Shown: positions 38,881 through 49,560, numbered from the stretch's first letter. The stretch: DNA of 64,000 nucleotides from Strigamia acuminata (GCA_949358305.1 OX442316.1:8990001-9054000), one strand, 5' to 3'. The notes: a model not told the origin generated them from the sequence alone. A program made the numbers and translations.

Positions 38881-40858
38881 TTAGAATTTATTTCTGATTG
38901 TTTTCTGAGCTGCTTGGTGGATTCGATCGTCTAATTTAACTGGAAAATAATTAAAAATAAACAAAACAGTTAAAAACAATTTTTATCTACTGATAATCAG
39001 CAAATAAATGATTAAAATTCGATTACATAGCTTTGGCCGTCCTCTGATTGGAAATTTAACAATTAATTCTTTAGGATCTTCACATATCCACACATATGCA
39101 TCCTCCATTTCTCCTTGCGGATACTAAAACAAAACAACATGAAATAAACTTAATGATAAAAAAAATTGCTCAACAAACTTCTTCGCGATATTGTTCCTGA
39201 CTTATACAATCAGTTAAATTAACACATCCCAATAAGGAACCCACAGGATACTGCTCCGGAAAATTCAAGGCCTCATCTAATTTATTCAAACAAAAGAAAA
39301 TTTAAATATAAAAAATACCGTAAAGAAATTAAAACAGTTCCAATCATACGTCCACTGAGAAGTTTAGCAACCGATTCTGCCTCTCTGATTTCTTGGGAAG
39401 CTGGTTGTCTACTCCCAGACGAAATCCAGAGACGCCCTCTGTGAGAAGTATACCATGCACGGCCTTCATGCCTAGAGTTAAAATAGCCAATTCACAAATA
39501 AATTACCTCAAAATAATATTTTTATAAAACAATTTTCTACTTTTTGATTCCGGCTACCAAAAGCGAAGCGTGTGGTTGTAGTACGGAGAGACACATGCCA
39601 TCGTCCGACATTTCTTGCAGTTGCCGATCCTGGATCCTCATTGTGTTAGACTTTGGTTCCCTGTCTGAATCTTTCGGCAATAATGGTTTATTTCCACATT
39701 TCGCATACTGAAACTATAATTCGGATGATGATTATTTTCTTTTTGATAAATTTGTTTATTTACCAAAGGTTTAAATTCTCCCGATGCAGATTCGGCTTCA
39801 TTTCCCTCGTAAGTGGTTCCTCCTCTACCAAAAAATATTTCCTGCACTAAAGGATCGTCAATGTCGTAACAGTCGATAGTGTCTTGATCGGCAATCACTT
39901 GACGTCCAGCAAAATCTGGATAATATTTTTATTATAAATATATACAGTAAAATGTTATAAAACATGTTTTTTTTTTTTTACCTAAAGTAATTTTATTCTG
40001 TCTCGAATGTTTAAGTTTATGCAAATCATCCACTCGTTTTTTTAATGCGCCTTTCTGACTTTTAGAAAGCCACTGATTCGATTCAATAGAAAAGTAGTCG
40101 GCTTCATCATCGATTACTCGAGTACGTTTTTCACTTAAAAATAAACAAAAAGAATTATAATTCTATATCTAAAAAATCCTTCGTTCTATACAAATAAAAA
40201 TTACCATGTACGATCGAATTCGAGTAGCTGATTTTTTTGTTCAATCGCTTTAGTTAACCCGTCTTGAGATTTTCCTTGTAACTCATTCGCAATAACTTTT
40301 AAACCGCCCACATTTTCCACAGCGATAGATAATTTCTTACACAGCTGCTCGCTTTTTTTATCACCACGACGTAGAATTTCTCGCTCTTCACGAGTGCACA
40401 CCTGGGTATTGAAAAATAAAATGTTTTAGTTTAGAATTTATGCTTTTGTTTATGTAGGTTTTACAATATTTTCGCAAGTGAAACAAGGTCCAGACCCTTC
40501 TTGAGAGCAAACTATGCGACCACAATTTAGGCAATTACCAATCAACGCATGTTTAGTCGCTTGACAATGGCATGGGTGACGACCGGGAAGTTGTAACACG
40601 TTTTTAGTTTCTCCATCTTTGCCAAATAACGGAACGAATTTTGTTTTACTTTTTGTTTTTTGAGCATCGATTTCTATTTCCTAAAAAACAACGAACAAAT
40701 ATCGGTATAATTATCAATATTTCAGACCAGGCCTCAAGAATAATTACATTGTTTTGCTTTTCTTTCTTTTTTTTATGACCAGTTACTGTTTCCTCTCGCA
40801 ATTCTGCTTTACGATACGCCTGCATCTCTCGTGATGAGTTGTTTGCGGCAGCAGCCAT
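38881..40858 (-). CDS. Trip4: TRIP4 / activating signal cointegrator 1 homologue (10 exons)
   Basis: Subunit of the ASC-1 complex, which acts in transcriptional coactivation and in rescue of collided ribosomes and alkylated DNA. I joined ten exons, all with GT..AG borders and consistent phase: 40748-40858, 40465-40680, 40205-40401, 39982-40133, 39764-39915, 39541-39707, 39350-39471, 39179-39276, 39027-39123, 38881-38939. The total is 1,371 nt, or 456 aa plus TAA. A C2HC5 zinc-binding region spans about 70-115 (CHC, CLNC, VC, EGSGPCFTC, VCTREE), followed by FDRT...RVIDDE-DYF and NQWLSKSQK, then DFAGR, and a C-terminal ASCH domain from about 313 (CLSVLQPHASLL, GRAWYTSHRGRLWI, YPVGSLLGCVNL). Introns are 55-87 bp. 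The start ATG sits in CAAAATGG. The N-terminus before the zinc region is about 70 aa, shorter than I recall for the human protein. Confidence 0.92.
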
Positions 40859-41696
40859 TTTGCCGAATAATGTACAACACTGTGGCTCCCTCTATTAACA
40901 CAAAAATGTAAAACGATTTCACCAAGATTTCATAACAGTTGGCAATAAAAACTTTCTGTTGTTCTTAAATAAACTAAAATATTCGATTCAAGTCTAAAAA
41001 ATAATTGATTACGTAATAAAAAATATTTCTTAAAGAAATCCTACATAAATTTCAACCAAAGTGAATGAAATAGCGCGTTCAATCAAACGGAGCAGCACAT
41101 AAAATCATGAAGCTCATAAAAATGTCTGAAATGATCACATACTATTACATTTAAACATTGGATAAACCATTTGAAGGCAAGGTTACCGATTTGCTGAAAC
41201 TAATCTCATGATGCTTTGGCATTGGCATAGCTCCAACTTCAAACATGTGAATCTTGTTACTTTTCACTTATGTTACTCTTAAGAGGATAGCATATTACAA
41301 TACCTCCCCACACCCCTCAAAAAAAATTGTCATCATTTGAAGTTATACGTTAATGGATGCATTCTGTAGCATAGGAGTTTGACAAATGGCCGTATTACAG
41401 ATCTGCTTCTGAAATGGAGTGCAGGAAGCATCACCATCTTCCGGTTAATTTTTTGTTTACCTCGCGCGAAGATGAATGCTAAAATAGAAAGTAAAAATAA
41501 AATTGGCAATTAGAAATGTCATTTTTTTGGTTAGTCATACGGGAAATGAATGCTTTTTATGAAATCGGGAAGTAAATCGTGAAGACCGCGCACAGATGGC
41601 AACGAAAAATACTACAATAGGTCGTTAAAAAAAATATATTTTCCTCGTAGATTTCATCCCATATCGCAAGTTAAATTGAGCAGTCAAACATTTATC
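40859..41696. promoter_or_regulatory. Divergent intergenic region
   Basis: 838 bp between the TRIP4 start (minus) and the small membrane-protein gene (plus), so probably two promoters. TTTTCCTCGTAG at about 41639-41650 resembles a 3' splice site just before the plus-strand frame opens, hinting at an unseen 5' exon. Confidence 0.4.
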
Positions 41697-42113
41697 ATGT
41701 CTGTAACTGGAGGGCGGAATCTCCAAATCTGCATTGGTACAATATTTCTAATTGTAGTACTTTCTCTCGTTATAATTGTCATTTTCGCGCTTCGAACGCA
41801 CGTAAACGAAGTTCAGCCGGAAGTTATTGTTCCTGTTGGACACGAAAGAATGTACGGCTCACGTATCGCGAAATTGGGAAATGCTCTTTTTAAAGCAGCT
41901 AATCAATTGCGACAGCAAAATTTACCTGATTCTCAAGTAGACAAATACGAGTTTAAGGACTATATCTGTGCGCTCAGGTTCATCAGGACGGTTTCAGAAG
42001 AAATCGGTAAGCTGCTGAAGAAGCCGTCATTTTGTGCGGATCCACAGTTTGACATACCTGATATCAAAACATTTGTTAGAATTATTCAAAATATAACTAC
42101 TATGAACGATTAA
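41697..42113 (+). CDS. Small membrane-anchored protein of unknown function
   Basis: 138-aa frame, not recognised. A hydrophobic helix at about 10-32 (LQICIGTIFLIVVLSLVIIV) with few charges before it could be a signal anchor or an uncleaved signal. The rest is a helix-prone soluble domain with just two cysteines after the membrane segment, C91 and C113, spaced by 21 residues. That two-Cys segment matches C36-C58 of the secreted protein at 55026 in spacing and in eight identical positions. The ATG at 41697 was chosen; the frame stays open upstream through a TTG and a possible splice acceptor, so a few extra N-terminal residues or a 5' exon cannot be excluded. The LTR element begins 200 bp past the stop, so the natural 3' end may have been disturbed. 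Confidence 0.6.
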   Translation: MSVTGGRNLQICIGTIFLIVVLSLVIIVIFALRTHVNEVQPEVIVPVGHERMYGSRIAKLGNALFKAANQLRQQNLPDSQVDKYEFKDYICALRFIRTVSEEIGKLLKKPSFCADPQFDIPDIKTFVRIIQNITTMND

Positions 42114-42306
42114 ATGTATCTGTTAGTTTTATAAAAAAATTATAGTTTTATTTATTTATTTTAAAATACTAAACACACTCACAAACAAACAAATCGATTT
42201 TAGTGTAATTGTAAAAAAAAAATTCAAACAAAATATCGTAATCGGTGTAACACATTTGGAAAAAAGAAATAGAAGGTGTTGCAAAATTTGAACCAAAGCT
42301 TTTTGA

Positions 42307-42312
42307 TAACTT
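42307..42312. repeat. Target-site duplication, left
   Basis: TAACTT directly abutting the LTR; repeated at 52570-52575. Confidence 0.9.
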
Positions 42313-44030
42313 TGTGACGATGACCTTTCGATGACGCTATCCGCTCAAAATGTGTATTTTGGCATAACAAGCAAGTCTATCAATTCTAGTAGTTGAGAGA
42401 TAAGTTAACAAACCTAAAGTGTGAACTGGGTAAAATAATGACACATGCGGTTATCAAGACATAACATATTTATTGATATATAAATATAATCACCGTGAAG
42501 TGATTATATTAATCAATTTGCATAAACTACGGTTATACATTGACTATGCCGACAATTGGCCGTATAAATGGGTAGATAAACTATACATACAGTCGCCTAA
42601 CCGGCGCTATGATAATATCAAGTCGGCTTCATCGGGTCAGTAAGATGTCGTCTGAATCGGTTGATTATTTGGTCCTAGTCGTACATCGGGGTCTGGTTCA
42701 AATCTGTAATGAAAAGGTTAGTATCCGAGGACGTCCGGTTGACGGTATCTGCATCGCCACAAACTTGGGGCGGTTATTGGTTTAAATGGCTTGTGAGAGC
42801 CATTTACCAATTGACCTCTTATAAATGTTTTAAGACATTTATAATTGGTGTGATACGTCAAATTGGTTCTTCATACGAGAGTAAACTGATGCGAGTTTAC
42901 AATCATAACTTCTGGTTCCGTGTAATGGATGTATTTATTAGAGTATTACTTTTCAGTAAATACTCATAATAATTCTGCTTACATAAAGTTGGCAATTTAG
43001 CTACACATTTACTGGCAAGTAAATGCTAATGTAGCTAGTCTTCAGTTTTGTACAGTTCTGGAAGAAGTATCCGTGTTTATGCACAATGCTGAGTTGTGAC
43101 ATAAACTAGCTGGGGATTTAATCTAACTAAACTTTTCCGAGTTTAGTTATTTCAACCCTAATGTTACATTTTCGACACGCTGTTCGGCAGCCGTGGTTTA
43201 CTGTAACTGGCAGGCCTTGTGGAACACTTGTTGAATTATATCCGGCCCGACGGGATTCTTACTACTCATCGCCGCGACCTGATCTCCTCACGGCCACACA
43301 GCCGTCATCGGGCACCCGGACATGGAGGCATCATATCACCCATCTCCACGTCAAGTGTACGCCGTATGTAGGTTGTCATAGGCCCGCAGTATAAGGGGCA
43401 TTGACTGCGCAATCAACAGACAAGCAAGTGTCTGCGCAATCAACATGACAACCGGAGTAGTAGAATGGGCTCAAGAAAACATATAGTCAAATATCTGGTC
43501 AAGAGCGAGTTACTTCCTGTTGCAAGGAAATATATACTCATGGTGGACAATAGCTTGACCATTGCTCCAATGAGAGCAGTGGTCCCCTGAATCCCTCCAA
43601 TCACTGGTCAGAGTGATGGGATACTCAGGACACATTTCCAGTCCAGGTGGTCAACAGGAACTGGATACACAGGCCATAGCTCTCTGCTAGGTCAGGACAG
43701 GAACTGGATAGCGAGGAACACTTTTGGATTAAGTCTTTCAACTTAACCAAGGGGGGTCCGAGCTGGAAGCAGGTGCAGAGGGGTGAGTTAATCCCCTAAA
43801 CCTAGTTTTGTGATAACTTGACAAGAGTTGTCACAAAACAGTTTAATATCAATATTTACTTCAATAAATAAAGATAAAGTTGATTCTCTACATTGAAATC
43901 ACATAAAAGTTGCATTTTATGTGATTTTACATCAAACTGGAAATTCTGTTCGAATTTGCCACTTTTGGTCGTCAGCGCCATCTATTGGCGAAATTGTCGT
44001 TATATCGAGTGGAGAAGGCCGTGACCGTCA
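42313..44030 (-). repeat. Left LTR (3' LTR of the minus-strand element)
   Basis: 1718 bp, collinear with 50852-52569 without indels; the only difference I found is A at 43552 versus G at 52091. An AATAAA on the minus strand (42469-42474) lies about 156 bp before the end and suits R/U5 polyadenylation. Plus-strand frames inside (42709-42969, 43161-43394) recur identically in the other LTR and have no domain, so I do not call genes. Confidence 0.95.
42450..43927. repeat. Hexaloop hairpin array in the LTR
   Basis: Perfect stems separated by exactly 6 nt: 42450-42465 (5 bp, loop CAAGAC), 42483-42510 (11 bp, CGTGAA), 42783-42806 (9 bp, TGTGAG), 42819-42844 (10 bp, TTTAAG), 42881-42900 (7 bp, GATGCG), 43124-43149 (10 bp, TTTCCG), 43290-43305 (5 bp, CACACA), 43427-43444 (6 bp, AGCAAG), 43514-43529 (5 bp, GTTGCA), 43600-43617 (6 bp, GGTCAG), 43729-43746 (6 bp, CTTTCA), 43896-43927 (13 bp, GTTGCA). 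Two more large ones have other loops: 42998-43037 (8+8 bp with a 4-nt bulge, loop GGCA) and 43805-43839 (14 bp with one G-T, 7-nt loop). The same set recurs 8,539 bp to the right. Confidence 0.85.
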
Positions 44031-44034
44031 TACA

Positions 44035-44042
44035 TCCCCCTT
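44035..44042 (-). other. Polypurine tract of the LTR element
   Basis: AAGGGGGA on the minus strand, 4 bp from the LTR edge, where plus-strand DNA synthesis is primed in LTR elements. Together with the primer site it fixes the orientation. Confidence 0.75.
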
Positions 44043-44499
44043 AATCACTGGAATTATGTAAATAATTACACGTGATTTTCGCCGATAATCGTCTCGATAT
44101 ACGACACTGTTCATTGTGGATCAGCAAACGTTACGTATCTTGTAAAAGATATCTAACAATGCAAATATAATAAAGAGTGAGGATTATTCATTTCAAATTA
44201 TATTTTTGACCATTAATAATTTATTCAATCATTAACCGTTCAGGTGACTTCGGAGATGAATTGTTTTCCTGAATTTATACAAAATCAGAAAAACAACCAA
44301 TCGTGAAAACTGGCATCGAAAGTATTTAATAATATATTTTGTACAAAATATAAATTAAATCACGTCTTTAGAATATTCTTAATAATTTTAAGATTATTAA
44401 TAAATGTTCAAAAATCCGTTTTAATCTTTGAGATCAATCATCAAGTCGACATTCAAAAAAATTAATAATAATTTTTTACAATCATTAGTAAGTGTTCAA

Positions 44500-46290
44500 A
44501 CGGATGTTTCATTTCTTTTAATATTTTGATTAAAAATATTAAAAAGAAACCTGGTCCAATTTCTTAGTTTATTTCTCAGAAAAGAAAGTAAACACAAGAA
44601 ATTAATCTTCTAATTTTCAAAAGAAAATTTGCTGTTTCATTTCTTTTAATATTTCAATCAAAAATATTAACAAGAAACTCGGTCAAATTTCTTAGTTTAT
44701 TTCTCAGAAAAGAAAGTAAACACAAGAAATTAATCTTCTAATTTTCAAAAGAAAATTTGCTGTTTCATTTCCTTTAATATTTTCGATCAAAAATACTAAA
44801 AAGAAATCTGGTCAAATTTCTTAGTTTATTTCTCATAAAAGAAAGTAAACACAAGAAATTAATCTTCTAATTTTCAAAAGAAAATTTGCTGTTTTCATTT
44901 CTTTTAATATTTCGATTAAAAATATTAAAAAGAAACCTGGTCAAATTTCTTAGTTTATTTCTCATAAAAGAAAGTAAACACAAGAAATTAATCTTCTAAT
45001 TTTCAAAAGAAAATTTGCTGTTTTCATTTCTTTTAATATTTCGATTAAAAATATTAAAAAGAAACCTGGTCAAATTTCTTAGTTTATTTCTCATAAAAGA
45101 AAGTAAACACAAGAAATTAATCTTCAAATTTTCGTGAGAAAATTGCTGTTTCATTTCCTTTAATATTTTCGATCAAAAATACTAAAAAGAAATCTGGTCA
45201 AATTTCTTAGTTTATTTCTCATAAAAGAAAGTAAACACAAGAAATTAATCTTCTAATTTTCAAAAGAAAATTTGCTGTTTTCATTTCTTTTAATATTTCG
45301 ATTAAAAAATATTAAAAAGAAACCTGGTCAAATTTCTTAGTTTATTTCTCATAAAAGAAAGTAAACACAAGAAATTAATCTTCAAATTTTCGTGAGAAAA
45401 TTGCTGTTTCATTTCTTTTAATATTTTCGATTAAAAATACTAAAAGGAAATCTGGTCAAATTTCTTAGTTTATTTCTCAGAAAAGAAAGTAAACACAAGA
45501 AATTAATCTTCTAATTTTCAAAAGAAAATTTGCTGTTTCCTTTCTTTTAATATTTTCGATTAAAAATACTAAAAGGAAATCTGGTCAAATTTCTTAGTTT
45601 ATTTCTCATAAAAGAAAGTAAACACAAGAAATTAATCTTCAAATTTTCGTGAGAAAATTGCTGTTTCATTTCTTTTAATATTTTCGATTAAAAATACTAA
45701 AAGGAAATCTGGTCAAATTTCTTAGTTTATTTCTCAGAAAAGAAAGTAAACACAAGAAATTAATCTTCTAATTTTCAAAAGAAAATTTGCTGTTTCCTTT
45801 CTTTTAATATTTTCGATTAAAAATACTAAAAGGAAATCTGGTCAAATTTCTTAGTTTATTTCTCATAAAAGAAAGTAAACACAAGAAATTAATCTTCAAA
45901 TTTTCGTGAGAAAATTGCTGTTTCATTTCTTTTAATATTTTCGATTAAAAATACTAAAAGGAAATCTGGTCAAATTTCTTAGTTTATTTCTCAGAAAAGA
46001 AAGTAAACACAAGAAATTAATCTTCTAATTTTCAAAAGAAAATTTGCTGTTTCCTTTCTTTTAATATTTTCGATTAAAAATACTAAAAGGAAATCTGGTC
46101 AAATTTCTTAGTTTATTTCTCATAAAAGAAAGTAAACACAAGAAATTAATCTTCAAATTTTCGTGAGAAAATTGCTGTTTCATTTCTTTTAATATTTTCG
46201 ATTAAAAATACTAAAAGGAAATCTGGTCAAATTTCTTAGTTTATTTCTCAGAAAAGAAAGTAAACACAAGAAATTAATCTTCTAATTTGC
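44500..46290. repeat. 128-bp minisatellite, about 14 copies, with dimeric higher-order form
   Basis: The phrase AAGAAAGTAAACACAAG recurs at about 44585, 44710, 44838, 44967, 45096, 45222, 45354, 45480, 45612, 45739, 45868, 45996, 46126 and 46252, a period near 128 bp. From about 45354 two unit types alternate: one with CAGAAA in its loop followed by ATTTTCAAAAGAAAAT, the other with CATAAA followed by ATTTTCGTGAGAAAAT, making a 257-bp dimer. Each unit contains three inverted repeats: TTTTAATATTTT/AAAATAYTAAAA around CGATTA, GTTTATTTCT/AGAAAgTAAAC around a 6-nt loop, and AATTTTC/GAAAATT around 4 nt. There is no coding frame. It lies near the 3' end of the minus-strand element. Confidence 0.9.
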
Positions 46291-47116
46291 AGTTTGATGT
46301 TTTCTTGGGAGGAGAAAATGTAACTGTCCAGTTGAAGTTTTTCCCCCTTTTGCTCCATTCTTCGAATGACTGCACCTCAGGCGACGGTAGGTGTCTGTCT
46401 GACGGTTAATTGTTCTCGCGTCCTCAGGGAGTTTGTATTTCTTCACATTGTCTGGCATTTGCAAGATGACAAACAAACTTTATGGATAGAAAATTTGCTG
46501 TTGTTTTTGTTACTTCTAATATTTCTATTGGAAATATTAAAAAGAAACCTTGTCAACTTGCTTACAAGTAAGTCTGATTTTCAGTAGAAAAGCAAACCTG
46601 AAAAATTATTTCTAGATTTTTTGAGAAACTAGAGCATAATTCATTTCCAGTAGATTTATTTTAAGTGTTATAAAAAGTTTCATTCTTATATACACCTCTT
46701 TATTTCCAAATTTTTTGAGAAAGGGTTATAAAGAGTTTCATTCTTTACCCCTTCCCCCTTTTTCTTCAGAATTATCAGATTCTGTAGAAATATCAAAAAT
46801 GAAACTCAGTTAAACTTCTTAGTTTAATTTTCAACAAAATAAACATAAAAAATTTAATTCCCAAAATTTTCGGGAGAAAATTATCGTTTTGTTGTCTTTA
46901 GTACTTCTGTCGAAATACTAAAGTCAGACCTTATTTCCACATTTTTATTAATCACATTCCTGATTAACAAAACGTTGTTTTGATTCTTAAAATGTTTCTT
47001 GTGAGAGAAAACATTATAAAAAGGTTGAAGGTTGGGTGGATGAAAAGTGACCTTTTGGGGTCAACTTAGTCATTCATCCCCCTTTGCTGGGGTTCCCTCT
47101 AAGTTTCCATTGTTTC

Positions 47117-47166
47117 CAACAAATCTTGTCGGTGCGTCATAATAATTTTTATTCAAAAAAAAAATG
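47117..47166 (-). repeat. ATG-bearing internal repeat, copy 3
   Basis: On the minus strand this segment begins TTGAATAAAAATTATTATG and encodes MTHRQDLLETMET then a stop. It resembles the start of the 49307 frame (MTHRHDLFATMN). A more diverged copy lies at about 48630-48690. Confidence 0.7.
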
Positions 47167-47324
47167 ACTCTTCAATTTTACTTTTATTTCTTGCGAAATA
47201 ATAAATAAAGTACGGTAGTTTCTAATCAATACGAATAATTCCGGGAACAATGGTTAATTATTATTTTGATTAGAAATAATAATAACATGGTGATCTGGCA
47301 GCTATATTTCCCTGGTTTTAAAGA

Positions 47325-47505
47325 GAATTTCCTCTAGTTTGTGAGTCGTTTGCTCCTAGAGGGAGAAAGAGTACAAACTTCGAAAAAAAAACTCTACTTT
47401 GAACCAGAATCAAATTTGTATCAACTTTCTTGTAAAAAGAATTTCCTCCAGTTTGTGAAATCGTTTGCTCCTAGAGGGAGAAAGAGCACAAACTTCGAAA
47501 AACTC
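47325..47505. repeat. 115-bp two-copy tandem repeat in the element interior
   Basis: GAATTTCCTCYAGTTTGTG followed by GTTTGCTCCTAGAGGGAGAA occurs at about 47325 and 47440. In both copies GTTTGT and ACAAAC face each other about 30-40 bp apart. Confidence 0.75.
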
Positions 47506-48518
47506 CACCTTACCAAAAAGTTGATTTCACGTTAAGTCTTAGTTAATGTGAATAAATTTGACAGGAAGAAGTTTGATTAATATTTCGATTAGAAATAATA
47601 ATAACACAGTGGTGTTGTAGTTATATTTTTCTTGTAAAAGAGAAAATACAACAACAAACAATGGTTATAATTTTCTCGCGAAAGAAAAATTACAACACAA
47701 AATGTCAAAATGCTCAAATATGAGTTTTCCAACTTCTATCCAAGTTGTAGAATCTTCAGTTGGCTTTCTTAGTCAAACTTTTTATTCAAAAGAAATTGAC
47801 TCAAGAAAATCTTCAATTTATTTATATTTCTCGCAAAATAATAAATAAAGTACGGTAGCCTAATTATTACATTTTTTGTGCAAAAAATGCAACTAGACGG
47901 TTGTTACGAATAAATTCGTGGCAGTGTTTAATTAATATTTCGAATGGAAATAATAACAACACGGTGAATTGTCATCATATTTTTCTTGTCAAAGAGAAAA
48001 TACAACAAACAAAACAGTGGTTCTAAATTTCTTGTTAAAGAAAAATTAAAACATCAAAACGTTGGTTATAATTTTCTTGTTAGAGAAAAATTAAAACACA
48101 AAACGTCGGTCTAAACTAAAATGGCGACAGTACGCCCTCAAAAATAATTTTCCAACATCTGAGTAATATTTCCTTAGCTTAATCTTTTTCGAGAATTAAA
48201 CTTTTGAAATTTATTAACTCCAAATTTACGGTTTTCCCCTGGCTAAATAACTCTTGAAGTTATAAACTAGTGAGAATTCTACATTAATATTTCTACCAAA
48301 ATATTAAGTAACAAAACCGCTGCAAAGTTCCATGGTTAAATTTTTTGTATAAAAAAGTAACCTTTGAATTCTTATTTCTTGATTTTTCTTAAAATATTTT
48401 TTGCAAAAATATCTCAAGGGAATATTTGTGGAAATACAGTTTAATTAGGTTTATTTTCTTGTAGGAAAATAAACTCTACAATCTCGCTTTTTCTTGATGC
48501 TGAAAAATGGTATCACAT

Positions 48519-48986
48519 CTAACTGGAAGTGACTACCATAAAACTTCCAAATCGTTCGCGATCACTTATTACAATGTCCAAACGCTCAGGGTTAGATTTA
48601 TTGTTAGATAAATTCTTTTCCCCTTGTTTTCTTGCTTCGAATAAATCGCGTCGGTTTTGCCATAATAATTTTTGTTCAAAATTAAATATGAACAGTGCAA
48701 ATTCAAACATCAGCGATAGTTCGACCACCGGTGGAGGTGGAGGAACAAGCCGTCTTGGTGAAGTCGAATACGTACGTCGTTCGGGAGTGGAGTTTCGCAA
48801 CTCTGCCCTCGAATTATTCGCTACAGGTGAAGTTCGTTGGTCCTGTCGGATCGGTGTACCGACTCGGGGTTGCTGCACATCCGTACGTTCAGTCGACGGA
48901 GCCTCGTGGGACTTTGGAGTCGATGCACGTGGCGCCGAAGTTCGTTCTCGTCTCGGTGAAGACGATTTATCTACGGGTAATGGCAT
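48519..48986 (-). CDS. Retroelement frame, downstream half (Ser/Pro/Arg-rich)
   Basis: 155-aa frame from ATG 48986. The first about 85 residues are dominated by Ser, Pro, Thr and Arg (repeated SPRR, TPER and STP-like phrases), ending in a run of five prolines; the rest turns hydrophobic and then charged, probably past the true coding part. It is in the same frame as the upstream half and is separated from it by the TAG at 49019-49017, with 10 open codons between TAG and this ATG. No zinc knuckle, protease or polymerase motif is present. It may be a remnant or reduced gag-like protein, or spurious. Confidence 0.4.
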   Translation of the reverse strand: MPLPVDKSSSPRRERTSAPRASTPKSHEAPSTERTDVQQPRVGTPIRQDQRTSPVANNSRAELRNSTPERRTYSTSPRRLVPPPPPVVELSLMFEFALFIFNFEQKLLWQNRRDLFEARKQGEKNLSNNKSNPERLDIVISDRERFGSFMVVTSS

Positions 48987-49016
48987 TGGAGCGCGTGGCG
49001 GCCCACGCGACTTCTT

Positions 49017-49307
49017 CTAAGTTGCTGGCGGTCTTCCGTTAATACCTCCGTGGTTCAGTTCCAAACCGTCCGCTGACTGAGCGGAGCGATCTGACGAACT
49101 TCCGGGTTGCTGGTTACGGGCCGTGAACTGCTTAGTTTCGGCCAGCGAATTGAAGGATCGTATGTCCAAATTGAAATGGCAACAATACGCCTGTAATTCT
49201 TCGTCGTCTCGTAGCGTGCGTTCGTCTACGCGTGGAGTGAATGGGTTGTGAGACCTGTTCTCCTCCTCCTGATTCATCGTCGCGAACAAATCGTGTCGGT
49301 GTGTCAT
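49017..49307 (-). CDS. Retroelement frame, upstream half
   Basis: 96-aa frame from ATG 49307 to a TAG at 49019-49017. It is hydrophilic, with an acidic-basic start (MTHRHDLFATMNQEEENRS) and a Ser/Gln-rich end. It is the first substantial frame after the primer site in the element's direction, about 1.5 kb from the 5' LTR, where gag would start. Composition is GC-richer than the rest of the interior, as expected for a translated segment. It is not recognised as any known gag by eye. Confidence 0.4.
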   Translation of the reverse strand: MTHRHDLFATMNQEEENRSHNPFTPRVDERTLRDDEELQAYCCHFNLDIRSFNSLAETKQFTARNQQPGSSSDRSAQSADGLELNHGGINGRPPAT

Positions 49308-49357
49308 GGTAATTTTTATTCAAAATTAACAGATACAGGGTGAACTTCAAAAAAAAA

Positions 49358-49560
49358 ATCGGCGATAGATTCGGTGTGAGATTACGTACCGTTTAGTACG
49401 TAACCGACAAAATCGAACAACAACAAAAATTGGCGATAGGTTCGGTGTGAGATTACGTACCGTTTAGTACGTAACCGCCAAAATCGAACAACAACAAAAA
49501 TTGGCGATAGGTTTGGTGTTAAAACGTGTACTGTGGGGTACACGAAAAACAACAAGAAAA
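49358..49560 (-). repeat. 71-bp tandem repeat carrying one hairpin per unit
   Basis: Nearly three units starting GGCGATAG at about 49364, 49433 and 49504. Units 1 and 2 carry TTACGTAC-loop CGTTTA-GTACGTAA; unit 3 carries CGTGTAC-loop TGTGGG-GTACACG at the equivalent place. The array sits directly upstream of the 49307 frame in the element's own direction, that is in its leader. Confidence 0.85.

Noticed and set aside
41676-41696. Start of the small membrane protein at a TTG (41676)
   Set aside because: TTG is not a normal animal start codon; the ATG at 41697 was used, with a possible 5' exon noted.
42709-43394. Two plus-strand frames (86 and 77 aa) repeated exactly at 51248-51933, looking like a duplicated gene pair
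   Set aside because: They lie wholly inside the LTRs, antisense to the element, have no domain, and are identical only because the LTRs are.
44500-46290. Regular array that could be mistaken for CRISPR repeats
   Set aside because: The period is 128 bp with no unique spacers, the whole unit repeats, and the context is a eukaryotic retrotransposon.
48529-49042. Plus-strand frames of 163 and 115 aa in the element interior
   Set aside because: They are antisense shadows of the minus-strand Ser/Pro/Arg-rich frame; the element is oriented minus.
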